Part shown: positions 7,346 through 17,074 of the stretch, piece after piece
Numbering within the stretch: the stretch's first letter is position 1
Layout: each line of letters begins with the position of its first letter
Made by a program: the position numbers and the translations under genes
Notes under the pieces: generated by a model
What the model saw: the letters and a program-made list of their open reading frames with translations, nothing else
Databases searched by the model: none
What the model was told of the DNA's origin: nothing
Assembly (NCBI RefSeq): GCF_947090785.1
Contig: NZ_OX352320.1
Span: 3,833,001-3,897,000, forward strand
Length of the DNA: 64,000 bases
From: Rheinheimera sp. MM224
GTDB lineage: Bacteria > Pseudomonadota > Gammaproteobacteria > Enterobacterales > Alteromonadaceae
Direction of reading: 5' to 3'

Positions 7346-8256
7346 AAAGATAAGCGCAATGCCATACCGGCCAGATTTTGCGAATAGTCTGCTGTTGGCA
7401 CATTGGATGCGGAACTCTGATGCTCCAGCTGGGCTGTCAGCGCCAGATAGTTATTCAATTGCCATTGCCAGTTCATCAGCCAGCTTTGGATCCGATCCTG
7501 CCGTTTTTCAGCGTCAGCGGCAATCTGATAGTCTTTGTGTTGCCATTGCCAGCCGAACTGAACCTTGTGATCCTGCTCAAACCAACGCCATTGCTGTGAC
7601 GCTTTCAGTTGTATCAAAGGCCCCCGGAAATCAAACAATTCAGACTCAGTCTGTTCGTCCTGGTAAGCCAGACCAAGCTGCATAAAACCCTGCTGATCGG
7701 TGCTGAATGCAAAGAAGTCACTACGCAGTTGTTGTAGTTTGGCATCTCTGTCATCAAGCACAGTAAAATCTTTATCGGTCTGGGTCAGACTCAACCTCAG
7801 GTAATAACGCTGCTGCCAGAGTTTAGCCATATACAGGCTGTATTGATCCAGACCAAGAAAATCCTCGCTGGCTAAGCTGGCATCTGCTTTGTGGTAACTA
7901 CTGCCAAGCGTCAACCACTTTGCCTGATAACTCAGATCTGCAGACCATAAACCTAAGCTAGTATTAAAATCTGAATTATCTCGCCAGCTGTTTTGTTGGT
8001 GCCTGTAGCCAAGATCCAAGGCCCACCGCTGGGCCGGAGTCCAGTGCAGAGCCAACTGCGCTTCCAGTTCCTGCCCTGAAGCTGAGCGACCTGACGCATT
8101 GTCCAGCTCAGCGGTTTTAAGGTTTGAATTGTAGCTCTGACCATAATTCAGATAGCCTGTGACTTTGGTCTGCTCTGACGGCTCAAGCGCTTCAGCCCTG
8201 ACACTTCCTAACAGGCTAACTAGTTGCAGACACAAAATATAATGCAGTGTTCTCAT
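7342..8256 (-). CDS. Outer-membrane beta-barrel protein
   Basis: A 304-residue protein with signal peptide (cleavage near SVRA-EALEP) and alternating polar/aromatic strands throughout: ALHWTPAQRWALDLGYRH, WSADLSYQAKWLTLGSSY and others. It ends in ALRLSF, with the C-terminal Phe expected for Bam-inserted barrels. I cannot assign a named family. It lies 45 nt downstream of the Ser/Thr/Ala-rich protein gene on the same strand, so the two are likely cotranscribed from the ECF-type promoter at 8923-8951. A barrel next to a secreted surface-like protein suggests anchoring or export, which is inference. Confidence 0.75.
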   Translation of the reverse strand: MRTLHYILCLQLVSLLGSVRAEALEPSEQTKVTGYLNYGQSYNSNLKTAELDNASGRSASGQELEAQLALHWTPAQRWALDLGYRHQQNSWRDNSDFNTSLGLWSADLSYQAKWLTLGSSYHKADASLASEDFLGLDQYSLYMAKLWQQRYYLRLSLTQTDKDFTVLDDRDAKLQQLRSDFFAFSTDQQGFMQLGLAYQDEQTESELFDFRGPLIQLKASQQWRWFEQDHKVQFGWQWQHKDYQIAADAEKRQDRIQSWLMNWQWQLNNYLALTAQLEHQSSASNVPTADYSQNLAGMALRLSF

Positions 8257-8301
8257 GATAATGCTCCGGAAAAAGGCCAGCAGAACGCTGGCCTGACTAT
8301 T

Positions 8302-8889
8302 TTATAAACCCAGAGTTAACACACTGTTCAGGCTCGATTGCACAGAATTCACCACTTCAGCTTTGATGGTGTCATCCACAGCTTTTGTCAGTTCAGTACT
8401 TATTTGCTGCTGAACCAGAGCATTTGTGCTTTGGCTGACTGCAGCCCGGGCAGAATCATTGACCAGACCAGGCAATGCCGGAAGCTCTGCTGGCACAACT
8501 GAATCTGCGGACGGAAGCTCAGGTATTGTCACAGCAGGTTGAGGCAACAAAGTGTTTACGGCCGTGGAGCTTTGCTGAGCTATGCTTGTACTTTGTGACA
8601 AAGCCGCAGAGGTCAGCAGCGCTTCACTTTGTGCAGCACCGTCTGTATTGGTAGTGACCTGATTATTTGTTTCAGCGGAAGTTGAACTGGCAGAAAGAAT
8701 ACCCAAAGACGCAGTATCTGAGGATGAGGCCAGCGTATTTGGTTGGTGCTGTTGCAAGGTTACAGTAGCTGCAGTGTTTTGTGCTGCAGCGGCCGCTGTG
8801 ACTGTCATTTCGGCCTGCGCCATACAAAGACCAGACAAAGATGCTAAAACCACTGCTGCTGATAAAGAAGAAAAGCGGATTGTGTTCAT
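8302..8889 (-). CDS. Secreted Ser/Thr/Ala-rich low-complexity protein
   Basis: A 195-residue protein with a signal peptide (MNTIRFSSLSAAVVLASLSG, cleavage near AQA). The mature chain is dominated by Ala, Ser, Thr, Gln and Val, with a Pro-rich stretch (LPQPAVTIPELPSAD) and no cysteine outside the signal. The start at 8889 is chosen because AGAGG precedes it at proper distance; the longer frame from 8919 would begin at or before the predicted transcription start. No family is recognised; composition fits a surface, biofilm-matrix or fibrous protein. It is the first gene behind the ECF-type promoter and precedes the barrel gene. Confidence 0.65.
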   Translation of the reverse strand: MNTIRFSSLSAAVVLASLSGLCMAQAEMTVTAAAAAQNTAATVTLQQHQPNTLASSSDTASLGILSASSTSAETNNQVTTNTDGAAQSEALLTSAALSQSTSIAQQSSTAVNTLLPQPAVTIPELPSADSVVPAELPALPGLVNDSARAAVSQSTNALVQQQISTELTKAVDDTIKAEVVNSVQSSLNSVLTLGL

Positions 8890-8922
8890 ATTGATTACCT
8901 CTGTTGTCACCATTGACACAGA

Positions 8923-8951
8923 GGTAACGATTCAGCTCCCGGATTTATTCC
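8923..8951 (-). promoter_or_regulatory. ECF-type promoter of the Ser/Thr/Ala-rich protein and barrel genes
   Basis: On the minus strand GGAATAA (8951-8945), 15 bp, then CGTTACC (8929-8923). The -35 and spacer length equal those of the sigma operon promoter. It overlaps the 3' end of the upstream GGDEF gene. Confidence 0.6.
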
Positions 8952-10577
8952 ACAACAGGAAAAAAATCTGTCGCAATTTCTAATGGATTAGCCAATTCAG
9001 CCTTCTGTTGGTACATGCGCCGATCAGCCACTTTGCTCAACACTAAATCAGTTTCACCATCCTCTGGAAAACAAGCCAGTCCTATACTGCAGCTGATCTG
9101 AATTTCCAGACCATGAATATCAAAAGGCAAAGCGATAGAATGCTGAATTTTTTCAGCGACCAAGGCCGCATGATTTAGTTCGTCCACCGCAGGTAACAGG
9201 ATAATAAACTCATCGCCGCCTATACGGGCTACGGTATCGGAAGAGCGGATTGCACAGAGTAAACGCTCTGCGACCTGCTGCAATAACAAATCCCCCACTG
9301 CGTGGCCATGAGTATCATTCACAGGTTTAAACTTGTTTAAATCCAATAACATCAGGGCCAAGGCTTTTTTATGCCGCACTGCGTATTGCAATGCCTTTTG
9401 TAAGCGATCAGAAAACAAAGTGCGGTTAGGTAAACCTGTTAAGGTATCGTGCTGCGCCATATAACGCATACGTTCTTCAATTTTACGTCTTTCGGTTAAA
9501 TCCCTGCTAACCCCTAAAATGCCCACAAATGCCCCTTCAGCATCATACATACCGGAGATTTTTACCTCACTCCAGACCCGGCGACCGTCTTTGCACACCT
9601 GCTCCACTTCGCCAACATAATCCGGATAAACCTCTCCTTCCTGTAAAGCTTTGGCAGCTTTTTTCATTTGCAGTTTCACCTGGGCATAAGAGTCTGGCGT
9701 TACCAGCTGCTGCATTTGTTGATGCATCAGCTCTGCGACAGTAAAACCTGTCAGCTTTTGTGCTGAAGGGCTGATATAGGTAAAGTGTCCGCTTAAGTCC
9801 ATAGTCCAAATCACGTCAGTGGCATGATCAGCCAATAAACGGTGCCGCTCTTCACTGCGTTTTAACACTTCTATTGCATTGCTACGCTCTATGACAATTT
9901 CAGCCAAAGCTGCGCTTTCGCTAATCAGCTGGATATCCTGCTCAGACGGTACTGTTACCTCTTTGTGATAAATTGCAAAAGTACCCAGTACTTTGCCTTT
10001 ACGGTTTTTAATAGGTTCAGACCAGCAAGAACGGATACCCGCCAAATCAACCAAGGCCTGGTAAGGTTGCCAGTAAGGATGCAGCCGCACATCTTCCACT
10101 ATCACGCGCTCACCTGAATAGGCGGCAGTACCGCAGGATCCCACACCATAAGCTGCAGCCAAACCCTCAATAGCTGCGTTGTATTCATCCGGCAAATGAG
10201 GAGCTGAAGCTACATGTAAAAGCCCCTGTTCATCCAGTAACAACACAGTGCAGCTGGCCGACGGGTCCATTTGTTCAGCGCCTTCAACCAGGGCATCCAA
10301 CACCTGTAACAACGGAGCTTGTTCAACAATCATCGAGAGGATCCGGCTGCGATTTTGCTGCATCAACGCTGAGCGCTGACCTGTATTTACAATAGCTTTG
10401 AGTTTACGATTCACCCGAAATATAAAAATAACAAAGGCCAAAGTAGCAGGAATAATAAAAAAGCGCTGCCGCGGCCAACAACAACCAGCCTGAGCTACTG
10501 TTATCCCATGCTGAGGCATCAACAGATGCCGGGACACAGACCAACAATCCATGTAGCAGAACGAGCCATAACTTCAC
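8945..10577 (-). CDS. Membrane GAF-PAS-GGDEF diguanylate cyclase, frameshifted near its N-terminus
   Basis: The long frame (8945-10552) encodes a membrane stub, a GAF domain (about 60-215), a PAS domain (about 225-350) and a GGDEF domain (about 360-525) with intact RIGGDEF and an RSSD inhibitory-site motif five residues before it, so it should make c-di-GMP. The natural start is probably the GTG at 10577: it has an AGGGG ribosome site, lies 1 nt after the deaminase stop codon, and opens a signal-like segment (MKLWLVLLHGLLVC). That start is in another frame. Removing one base from the six-A run at 10457-10462 joins the frames and yields one continuous helix (LLLAAAALFIIPATLAFVIF). Either a base-call error or a true lesion. 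Confidence 0.8.
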
Positions 10578-10578
10578 G

Positions 10579-11019
10579 TTATTCCCCTATATCTTCATTC
10601 CATAATTCTGGTTTAGTGGCGATAAAATCCTGCATCAGTTGCACACATTCAGCATTGTCCTGAACAATAAGTTCAACGCCGCGGCTTTTGACATAACCTT
10701 CAGGCCCCTGAAAAGTACGGTTTTCACCTACGACTACTTTAGGAATACCATAAAGCAACACAGTGCCGCTGCACATATCACAAGGGGATAAGGTGGAATA
10801 CAACACGGCTCGTTGGTAGTCTTTTGCTGTTAAACGACCGGCGTTTTCCAGACAATCCATTTCCGCATGCAACACACAACTGCCCTTTTGTACCCGCTGA
10901 TTGTGGCCGCGGCCTACAATTTCACCATCGATCACCAGCACTGAACCTATAGGAATGCCGCCTTCGGCTAAACTTTTTTTGGCTTGTTCTATCGCGGCTA
11001 GCATAAAAGGGTCAGTCAT
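10579..11019 (-). CDS. Yeast-type cytosine/nucleoside deaminase
   Basis: A 146-residue zinc deaminase. The metal site is HAE (His51, catalytic Glu53) and PCDMC (Cys80, Cys83). Overall similarity is closest to fungal cytosine deaminase rather than to bacterial CodA or TadA: GIPIGSVLV, GRGHNQRVQKGS, LSPCDMCSGT, YGIPKVVVGEN and the C-terminal ELWNEDIGE all have direct counterparts in the yeast enzyme. It would convert cytosine (or a related base or nucleoside) to uracil and ammonia. The GGDEF gene begins 1 nt after its stop codon, so both are one transcription unit. Confidence 0.8.
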   Translation of the reverse strand: MTDPFMLAAIEQAKKSLAEGGIPIGSVLVIDGEIVGRGHNQRVQKGSCVLHAEMDCLENAGRLTAKDYQRAVLYSTLSPCDMCSGTVLLYGIPKVVVGENRTFQGPEGYVKSRGVELIVQDNAECVQLMQDFIATKPELWNEDIGE

Positions 11020-11048
11020 TTACTTCATCCTGTAGATCACTTGAAATA

Positions 11049-11075
11049 AGCCACAGCTTTTTAAAGCTTGTGGCT
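11049..11075. other. Intergenic hairpin between hemN and the deaminase gene
   Basis: AGCCACA/TGTGGCT with an inner GCTTT/AAAGC extension and one bulged T. No T run follows on either strand, so it may be a weak terminator or an mRNA end structure for hemN. Confidence 0.4.
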
Positions 11076-11182
11076 ATGTTTCAGTAGTTTAGTGAGAAAA
11101 ACAGAAAAAGAAGCACAGTTCTGTAAATTAAATTGCCTACGGTTCAGGCGTTGTCAAAAATAGGGAAGGCTTTGATGTTGGA

Positions 11183-12544
11183 TCAAACCACTTTGGAATA
11201 ACTCAAGCTATTGGCCTGATGCAGGTAACGGTCAAAACTGGCACAAACTAAACGCACCAGTAACCGACCCAGTGGCGTCACCTGAATAACAATGTCAGAA
11301 CATAAAACTAAGCCATCGGCTATCAGCGGGTCCAACTTAGGTAAGGCATCGGCAAAATAACTCCAGAAATCCTCTATAGCAAAGCGCTGACAAAAGTCAG
11401 GGATATCCAGTTTAAAATGGCAAATCAGTTGGCTGATTAAGGCTGCGCGGATTTTATCGTCCTGACTTAAACTAAAACCCCGTTCCAACGGCAATTGTCC
11501 GGCACTAAGCTGCTTCTGATAATCTTGCAGTTCTTTTTGATTTTGCCAAATCACGCCATTGACCTGGCTAATAGAAGACACCCCCAAGCCAATCAAAGCA
11601 TCCTGGCCTGCTGTGGTGTAGCCCTGAAAGTTACGCTGCAATTTACCTTGTTGCTGCGCTATGGCTAAAGAGTCTGTGGCTTTGGCGAAATGATCCATAC
11701 CAATACACTGGTAACCAGCTTCACTGAAATGCTTGATAGCAAGCTGCAACAAGGCCAGTTTATCTTCAGCCTGTGGCAGGCTTTGGGTTGGAATTTTGCG
11801 CTGGGCGGCAAAACGGGTGGGCATATGGGCATAACTGAATAACGACACTCTGTCCGGATCCAGCTGTAATACGCTTTGCAGCGTCTGTAAAAATCGTTCT
11901 GGTTGTTGGTAAGGTAAGCCATAGACCAAATCCAGATTAATAGAGCTAAAACCTAAACGCCTGGCTTCCAGCACCAAAGCCTGGACCAGATCTTCGCTTT
12001 GCACTCTATTGATGGCTATTTGCACTTGCTCATCAAAGTCCTGCACACCAAAACTAACCCGGCTAAAACCCAATTGGCGCAAATGAGCCAGCTTTTCCAG
12101 ACTGCAGCTGCGTGGGTCGATTTCTATCGAAAGTTCAGCATCGGCTTTAAACACAAAATGTTGTCTGAGCAACTGCATAAGTTTGGATAACTGATCTTCA
12201 GTCAAAAAAGTGGGAGTGCCACCACCTAAATGCAGCTGTGAAATGGTTTTATCACAAAGTAACGGCTGATACAGCGCCATTTCCCTGGATAGACTTTGCA
12301 GATACAAATCAGCTTTTTCACTGTGGCGGGTCACTATTTTGTTGCAGCCGCAGTAATAACACAGCTGCTGGCAAAACGGGATATGCAGGTACAAACACAG
12401 CTCTGAAGCTGAATTGGCCAACGCCGCCTGGACAGCTGATGCAGGAAAGTCTGGCAATAAGGATAAAGCCGTTGGGTAAGACGTATAACGGGGACCATTC
12501 ACCGAATATTTCTGTATTAAATCAGCTGACCATAACACCTGCAT
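11183..12544 (-). CDS. hemN: Oxygen-independent coproporphyrinogen III oxidase
   Basis: A 453-residue radical-SAM enzyme that converts coproporphyrinogen III to protoporphyrinogen IX without oxygen. The cluster motif is C58-X3-C62-X2-C65 in HIPFCQQLCYYCGC, where Cys67 is also present as in true HemN, followed by LHLGGGTPTFL. The N-terminal KYSVNGPRYTSYPTA and the length agree with HemN rather than the shorter HemW. An FNR-type site lies about 65 bp upstream (12609-12622), as expected for anaerobic induction. Confidence 0.92.
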   Translation of the reverse strand: MQVLWSADLIQKYSVNGPRYTSYPTALSLLPDFPASAVQAALANSASELCLYLHIPFCQQLCYYCGCNKIVTRHSEKADLYLQSLSREMALYQPLLCDKTISQLHLGGGTPTFLTEDQLSKLMQLLRQHFVFKADAELSIEIDPRSCSLEKLAHLRQLGFSRVSFGVQDFDEQVQIAINRVQSEDLVQALVLEARRLGFSSINLDLVYGLPYQQPERFLQTLQSVLQLDPDRVSLFSYAHMPTRFAAQRKIPTQSLPQAEDKLALLQLAIKHFSEAGYQCIGMDHFAKATDSLAIAQQQGKLQRNFQGYTTAGQDALIGLGVSSISQVNGVIWQNQKELQDYQKQLSAGQLPLERGFSLSQDDKIRAALISQLICHFKLDIPDFCQRFAIEDFWSYFADALPKLDPLIADGLVLCSDIVIQVTPLGRLLVRLVCASFDRYLHQANSLSYSKVV

Positions 12545-12608
12545 TGAACTTTTCTCTGTTGTCCCGTCAAAGGTGGCACCAGTTTAAAACATCGGCTTTT
12601 GCGCTGTT

Positions 12609-12622
12609 TTGATCTGAAACAA
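12609..12622 (-). promoter_or_regulatory. FNR/Anr-type binding site upstream of hemN
   Basis: On the minus strand TTGTTTCAGATCAA matches TTGAT-N4-ATCAA at 9 of 10 positions. A -10-like TAAACT (12586-12581) follows at a distance that puts the box near -41, the usual activating position. Confidence 0.6.
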
Positions 12623-12724
12623 AGTCAGCGACTGCCCCTTTGTAGTTCCGATAAATAGTTCAGATAACGACCAAAGCCCATAAAACGGCGACAAATTAAG
12701 CTGGAAAAAACCAGTCAATTAACT

Positions 12725-12742
12725 TAGAATGAACGTTCACTC
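12725..12742 (+). promoter_or_regulatory. TetR-type operator over the RND operon promoter
   Basis: GAATGAACGTTCACTC (12727-12742) is a 16-bp palindrome with one mismatched pair and a perfect TGAACGTTCA core (12730-12739). It overlaps a -10-like TAGAAT (12725-12730) and ends 18 bp before the adaptor start. The likely ligand-free binder is the TetR protein encoded at the end of the operon. Confidence 0.65.
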
Positions 12743-12760
12743 TAAATGGAGATTCTAAAC

Positions 12761-13924
12761 ATGCAGCGTTCCCGCATCGTATTTTTTGCCCTTTCAGCCC
12801 TGGCGGGCTCTGTTGCTTTGGCCGGTTGTGGCCAGGCTCAACAAGCCTCTGCACCAGCGGCTCAGGCTATGCCTGTTGGCGTAGTTACTCTGAAAAGTCA
12901 GGCCATTACCCTGACCAAAGAATTACCAGGCCGCGTTGCTGCCTCACAAATTGCTGAAATCCGCCCTCAGGTCGACGGCATAGTGCTGCAACGTTTATTT
13001 ACCGAAGGCGGTGAAGTAAAAGCAGGTCAGGCTTTGTATCAAATCGACCCTGCCAGTTTTGACGCGCAGCTTTCAAGCGCTAAAGCCGCGGTAGCCCGGG
13101 CTCAGGCCAGCATCGCCAGCAGCAAATCAAAAGCCAGTCGTTATACCGAATTGTTGAAAATTAAAGCTGTCAGTCAGCAGGAATTTGATGAAGCTGACGC
13201 CAGCTATAAACAAGCTCAGGCCGATTTACTGACAGCTCAGGCTCAGCTGAAAACAGCTCAGATTAATTTAAATTACAGCAAGGTATTGTCTCCTATCAGC
13301 GGCCAGATCAGTAAGTCCGCTGTGACGGCAGGTGCTTTAGTCAGCGCCAATCAAACAACAGCTTTAGCGACTGTGACTCAGCTTGATCCTATTTATGTCG
13401 ACCTGACTCAGTCAAGCAACGAGTTACTGCAACTGAAAAAAGCGCTGGCATCCGGTGCTTTAGGTTCTGATGCTGCCATTCAGACCGTCGTTGAACTGAA
13501 AATGGAAGATGGCTCTGTTTATCCACATAAAGGCACGCTGCAGTTTTCTGAAGTGACAGTGGATCCGGGTACTGGTTCTGTCACCTTAAGGGCACAGTTT
13601 CCTAACCCTGAAAAGTTACTGCTGCCAGGTATGTATGTGCGCGCTGAAGTGGTTGAAGGTGTAAAAGCCAACGCTATTCTGGCGCCACAACGTGGTATCA
13701 GCCGTAATAGCAAAGGTGAAGCCACCGCTATGGTCATTGGTAAAGAAGGCAAAGTAGAAGCCCGTATTTTACAAGCCGACCGCACTATAGGTTCAGATTG
13801 GCTGGTCAGCAGCGGCTTAAATGCCGGTGATCAACTGATTATTGAAGGCTTGCAAAAAATACGTCCTGGTGCGCCAGTTCAGGCGGTTCCAACCGATGCA
13901 GCTGCTCAAGCCAAGTCACAGTAA
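12761..13924 (+). CDS. RND efflux periplasmic adaptor (MexA/AcrA family)
   Basis: A 387-residue lipoprotein adaptor joining the inner-membrane pump and outer-membrane channel. It has a signal with Cys near residue 22 (ALAGCGQAQ), a biotinyl-lipoyl-like half (PQVDGIVLQRLFTEGGEVKAGQALYQIDP), an alpha-hairpin (about 90-165) and the second lipoyl half plus membrane-proximal beta domain. The start at 12761 is chosen because TGGAG sits 9 bp before it; the upstream ATG at 12746 lacks a site. First gene of the adaptor-pump-channel-TetR operon. Confidence 0.9.
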   Translation: MQRSRIVFFALSALAGSVALAGCGQAQQASAPAAQAMPVGVVTLKSQAITLTKELPGRVAASQIAEIRPQVDGIVLQRLFTEGGEVKAGQALYQIDPASFDAQLSSAKAAVARAQASIASSKSKASRYTELLKIKAVSQQEFDEADASYKQAQADLLTAQAQLKTAQINLNYSKVLSPISGQISKSAVTAGALVSANQTTALATVTQLDPIYVDLTQSSNELLQLKKALASGALGSDAAIQTVVELKMEDGSVYPHKGTLQFSEVTVDPGTGSVTLRAQFPNPEKLLLPGMYVRAEVVEGVKANAILAPQRGISRNSKGEATAMVIGKEGKVEARILQADRTIGSDWLVSSGLNAGDQLIIEGLQKIRPGAPVQAVPTDAAAQAKSQ

Positions 13925-13942
13925 AGCCAACGGAGAATCCTG

Positions 13943-16900
13943 ATGTCACGATTTTTTATCGACAGGCCGATTTTTGCCTGGGTGTTGGCCATAGTGGTGA
14001 TGCTGGCTGGTATATTAGCCATCAACACTTTGCCAATCGCACAATATCCATCGATAGCACCACCTGCTATCAGCGTCAGCGCCAGCTATCCTGGAGCTTC
14101 AGCCCGTACTCTTGAAGATACGGTTACCCAGGTTATAGAACAGAAAATGAAAGGTCTGGATGGCCTGATGTATATGTCATCCACTTCTGAATCCAATGGT
14201 TCTGTGACTTTAACCTTAACCTTCAGCGCCGATACCAACCCGGATATAGCTCAGGTTCAGGTGCAGAATAAACTGGCTCTGGCCACTCCGCTGTTACCGC
14301 AGGAAGTGCAACGTCAGGGTGTGTCTGTGGCTAAATCAGCGCGTAACTTCCTGTTAGTGGCCGGCTTTGTGTCTGAAGATGGCAGCATGAGTAATATCGA
14401 CATTGGGGATTATGTTGCGTCCAACGTGCAGGACATAGTCTCCCGCGTCAATGGTGTAGGCGAAGTGCAGCTGTTTGGTTCTCAGTACGCCATGCGGATC
14501 TGGTTAGACCCGGCTAAATTACAAAACTATAAGCTAACCACAGCCGATATCAGTGCGGCGATTAGTGCGCAGAATGCTCAGGTGTCTGCAGGTCAGTTAG
14601 GTGGTATGCCCGCAATTGAAGGCCAGCAACTGAATGCTACAGTCACAGCGCAAAGCCGCCTGCAAACTCCGGAGCAGTTCCGTGCAATTCTGGTGAAAAC
14701 CAACAGCGACGGTTCAGTGGTACGTTTAGGTGATATTGCCAAAGTTGAATTGGGTGGCGAAAACTACGGTGTTGTGGCCCGCTTTAACGGTAAACCTGCT
14801 TCAGGTTTAGGTGTCAAACTGGCCAGTGGTGCCAATGCGCTGGAAACAGCGGCAGGCGTGAAAAAAGCCTTAGCAGACCTGGAACCCTTTTTCCCTGCTG
14901 GCTTAAAATCTGTTGTGCCTTATGACACCACACCTTTTGTGTCTTTATCAATTGAAAAAGTAGTCAGCACCTTAATTGAAGCTGTAGTGCTGGTGTTTTT
15001 TGTGATGTATCTGTTCCTGCAGAACTTCCGCGCCACTTTAATTCCTACCATAGCAGTGCCTGTTGTTTTGCTCGGTACTTTTGCCATTTTATCAGCCTTC
15101 GGTTACTCCATTAATACACTGACTATGTTTGCTATGGTACTGGCCATAGGCCTGTTAGTGGATGACGCCATAGTAGTGGTCGAAAACGTCGAGCGGGTGA
15201 TGACCGAAGAAGGTTTGTCAGCCCTTGATGCCACCCGTAAGTCGATGGATGAAATTAAAGGTGCCCTAGTAGGTATCGCCATGGTGTTGTCTGCAGTCTT
15301 TGTACCTATGGCATTCTTCGGTGGTTCCACTGGTGTAATTTACCGTCAGTTCTCCATCACTCTAGTATCTGCTATGGGCCTGTCTGTATTGGTGGCTTTA
15401 ATTTTGACACCAGCTTTATGTGCCACTTTATTAAAACCAAGCCATGTGCATGACGACAGCTCCGTTTTAGGTAAGTTTTTCTCTGGTTTTAACCGTGGTT
15501 TTGATAAAACCAACAAAGGGACTCAGAACTTTGTCAGTCGTATGATTAAACAAAGCAAAAGGTACCTGCTGGGTTATGCACTGATTGTTGGCGGTATGGT
15601 ATTTATTTTCAGCCAGTTGCCTTCTGCATTTTTACCGGATGAAGATCAGGGCATTATGTTTAACCAGGTGGTATTGCCAGCAGGTTCAACCACAGAACAA
15701 ACCCTGAAAGTAGTAGAGAAAATGGAAAACCATTTCCTGCAGGATCAAAGCGAAGCTGTGAAGTCTATTTTCACCGTAACAGGCTTTAGTTTTGCCGGTT
15801 CAGGTCAGAATGCAGCCTTAGGTTTTGTCAACTTAAAGCACTGGGACGAGCGTCAGCGTGATGACTTATCTGTAGGTGCAGTAGCAGGCAAAGCCATGGG
15901 TTATTTCTCTACTATCAAAGAAGCTTTTGTTTTCGCCTTCCCACCGCCGGCAGTGGTAGAACTCGGCACGGCCAACGGCTTTAACCTGCACTTACAGGAC
16001 AGAGCTGGTTTAGGTCACGATCAGTTATTAGCTGCCCGTAACCAGTTATTAGGTATGGCAGGCCAAAGCCCTGTGTTGGCTGGTGTTCGTCCTAATGGTC
16101 AGGAAGATATGCCAGAGCTAAAACTGGACATCGACTTAGCTAAAGCCGAAGCCTTGAATGTCAGCCAGGCCGATATCAACAGTACGCTGGCGACAGCCTG
16201 GGGTAGCAGTTACGTCAATGACTTTATTGACCGTGGCCGGGTGAAAAAGGTTTACCTGCAAGGTACACCGGACAGCCGCATGGTGCCGGAAGATTTGACC
16301 AAATGGTATGTGCGTAACAGTGAAGGTGAAATGGTGCCATTCTCAGCCTTTGCCACCTCACACTGGACTTACGGTTCTCCTCGTCTTGAGCGCTATAACG
16401 GCTTCTCGTCTATGGAAATTCAGGGCGCTGCAGCACCAGGTTACAGTACAGGTCAGGCCATGGATGAAATGGAAAAACTAGCCAAACAGTTACCTGCTGG
16501 CTTTGCTTACGAGTGGACTGGTATCTCTTATGAGGAGCGTTTAAGCGGTGGTCAGGCGCCTATGTTGTATGCCTTATCCTTGCTGGTCGTATTCCTGTGT
16601 TTAGCCGCCTTGTATGAAAGCTGGTCCGTCCCTGCAGCCGTGATGATGATAGTGCCACTGGGTGTATTTGGTGCTGCCCTGGCCGCTCTTGTAGCCAACT
16701 TGTCGAACGATATCTATCTGCAGGTGGGTTTATTGACCACCATAGGTTTAGCCTCGAAAAACGCTATTCTGATCGTGGAGTTCGCCATCCACCGCATGGA
16801 TCAGGGCTTAGGTTTAGTCGAAGCTGCGATTGAAGCTGTACGTTTACGTTTGCGCCCTATCTTAATGACGTCCATGGCCTTTATCTGTGGTGTATTGCCG

Positions 16901-17074
16901 CTGGCTATTGCCTCAAGCGCAGGTTCAGGAGCTCAGAATGCTCTGGGTATTTCAGTGATAGGCGGCACTTTAGCTTCGTCTATTCTGGCCGTGATCTTTG
17001 TGCCGATGTTTTTTGTGCTGGTTCGCCGTGTCTTCCCAGGCAAACACATAGCAGCGCAGGAGAAAGCAGAATGA
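13943..17074 (+). CDS. RND multidrug efflux transporter (AcrB/MexB, HAE1 family)
   Basis: A 1043-residue proton-driven pump, full length for HAE1 transporters. It starts [20 protein letters not shown], has the two large periplasmic loops, and TM4 with the proton-relay Asp pair in [16 protein letters not shown]. The second-half signature is [15 protein letters not shown]. Expected substrates are hydrophobic drugs, dyes and detergents; the exact range is not predictable. It lies 18 nt after the adaptor gene with a GGAG site, and its end overlaps the channel gene by 4 bp. Confidence 0.95.
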   Translation: MSRFFIDRPIFAWVLAIVVMLAGILAINTLPIAQYPSIAPPAISVSASYPGASARTLEDTVTQVIEQKMKGLDGLMYMSSTSESNGSVTLTLTFSADTNPDIAQVQVQNKLALATPLLPQEVQRQGVSVAKSARNFLLVAGFVSEDGSMSNIDIGDYVASNVQDIVSRVNGVGEVQLFGSQYAMRIWLDPAKLQNYKLTTADISAAISAQNAQVSAGQLGGMPAIEGQQLNATVTAQSRLQTPEQFRAILVKTNSDGSVVRLGDIAKVELGGENYGVVARFNGKPASGLGVKLASGANALETAAGVKKALADLEPFFPAGLKSVVPYDTTPFVSLSIEKVVSTLIEAVVLVFFVMYLFLQNFRATLIPTIAVPVVLLGTFAILSAFGYSINTLTMFAMVLAIGLLVDDAIVVVENVERVMTEEGLSALDATRKSMDEIKGALVGIAMVLSAVFVPMAFFGGSTGVIYRQFSITLVSAMGLSVLVALILTPALCATLLKPSHVHDDSSVLGKFFSGFNRGFDKTNKGTQNFVSRMIKQSKRYLLGYALIVGGMVFIFSQLPSAFLPDEDQGIMFNQVVLPAGSTTEQTLKVVEKMENHFLQDQSEAVKSIFTVTGFSFAGSGQNAALGFVNLKHWDERQRDDLSVGAVAGKAMGYFSTIKEAFVFAFPPPAVVELGTANGFNLHLQDRAGLGHDQLLAARNQLLGMAGQSPVLAGVRPNGQEDMPELKLDIDLAKAEALNVSQADINSTLATAWGSSYVNDFIDRGRVKKVYLQGTPDSRMVPEDLTKWYVRNSEGEMVPFSAFATSHWTYGSPRLERYNGFSSMEIQGAAAPGYSTGQAMDEMEKLAKQLPAGFAYEWTGISYEERLSGGQAPMLYALSLLVVFLCLAALYESWSVPAAVMMIVPLGVFGAALAALVANLSNDIYLQVGLLTTIGLASKNAILIVEFAIHRMDQGLGLVEAAIEAVRLRLRPILMTSMAFICGVLPLAIASSAGSGAQNALGISVIGGTLASSILAVIFVPMFFVLVRRVFPGKHIAAQEKAE

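Noticed and set aside
7287..7685. A 132-residue plus-strand frame across the subtilase/barrel junction
   Set aside because: Overlaps the real 3' end of the subtilase and is antisense to the barrel gene; composition follows the opposite strand.
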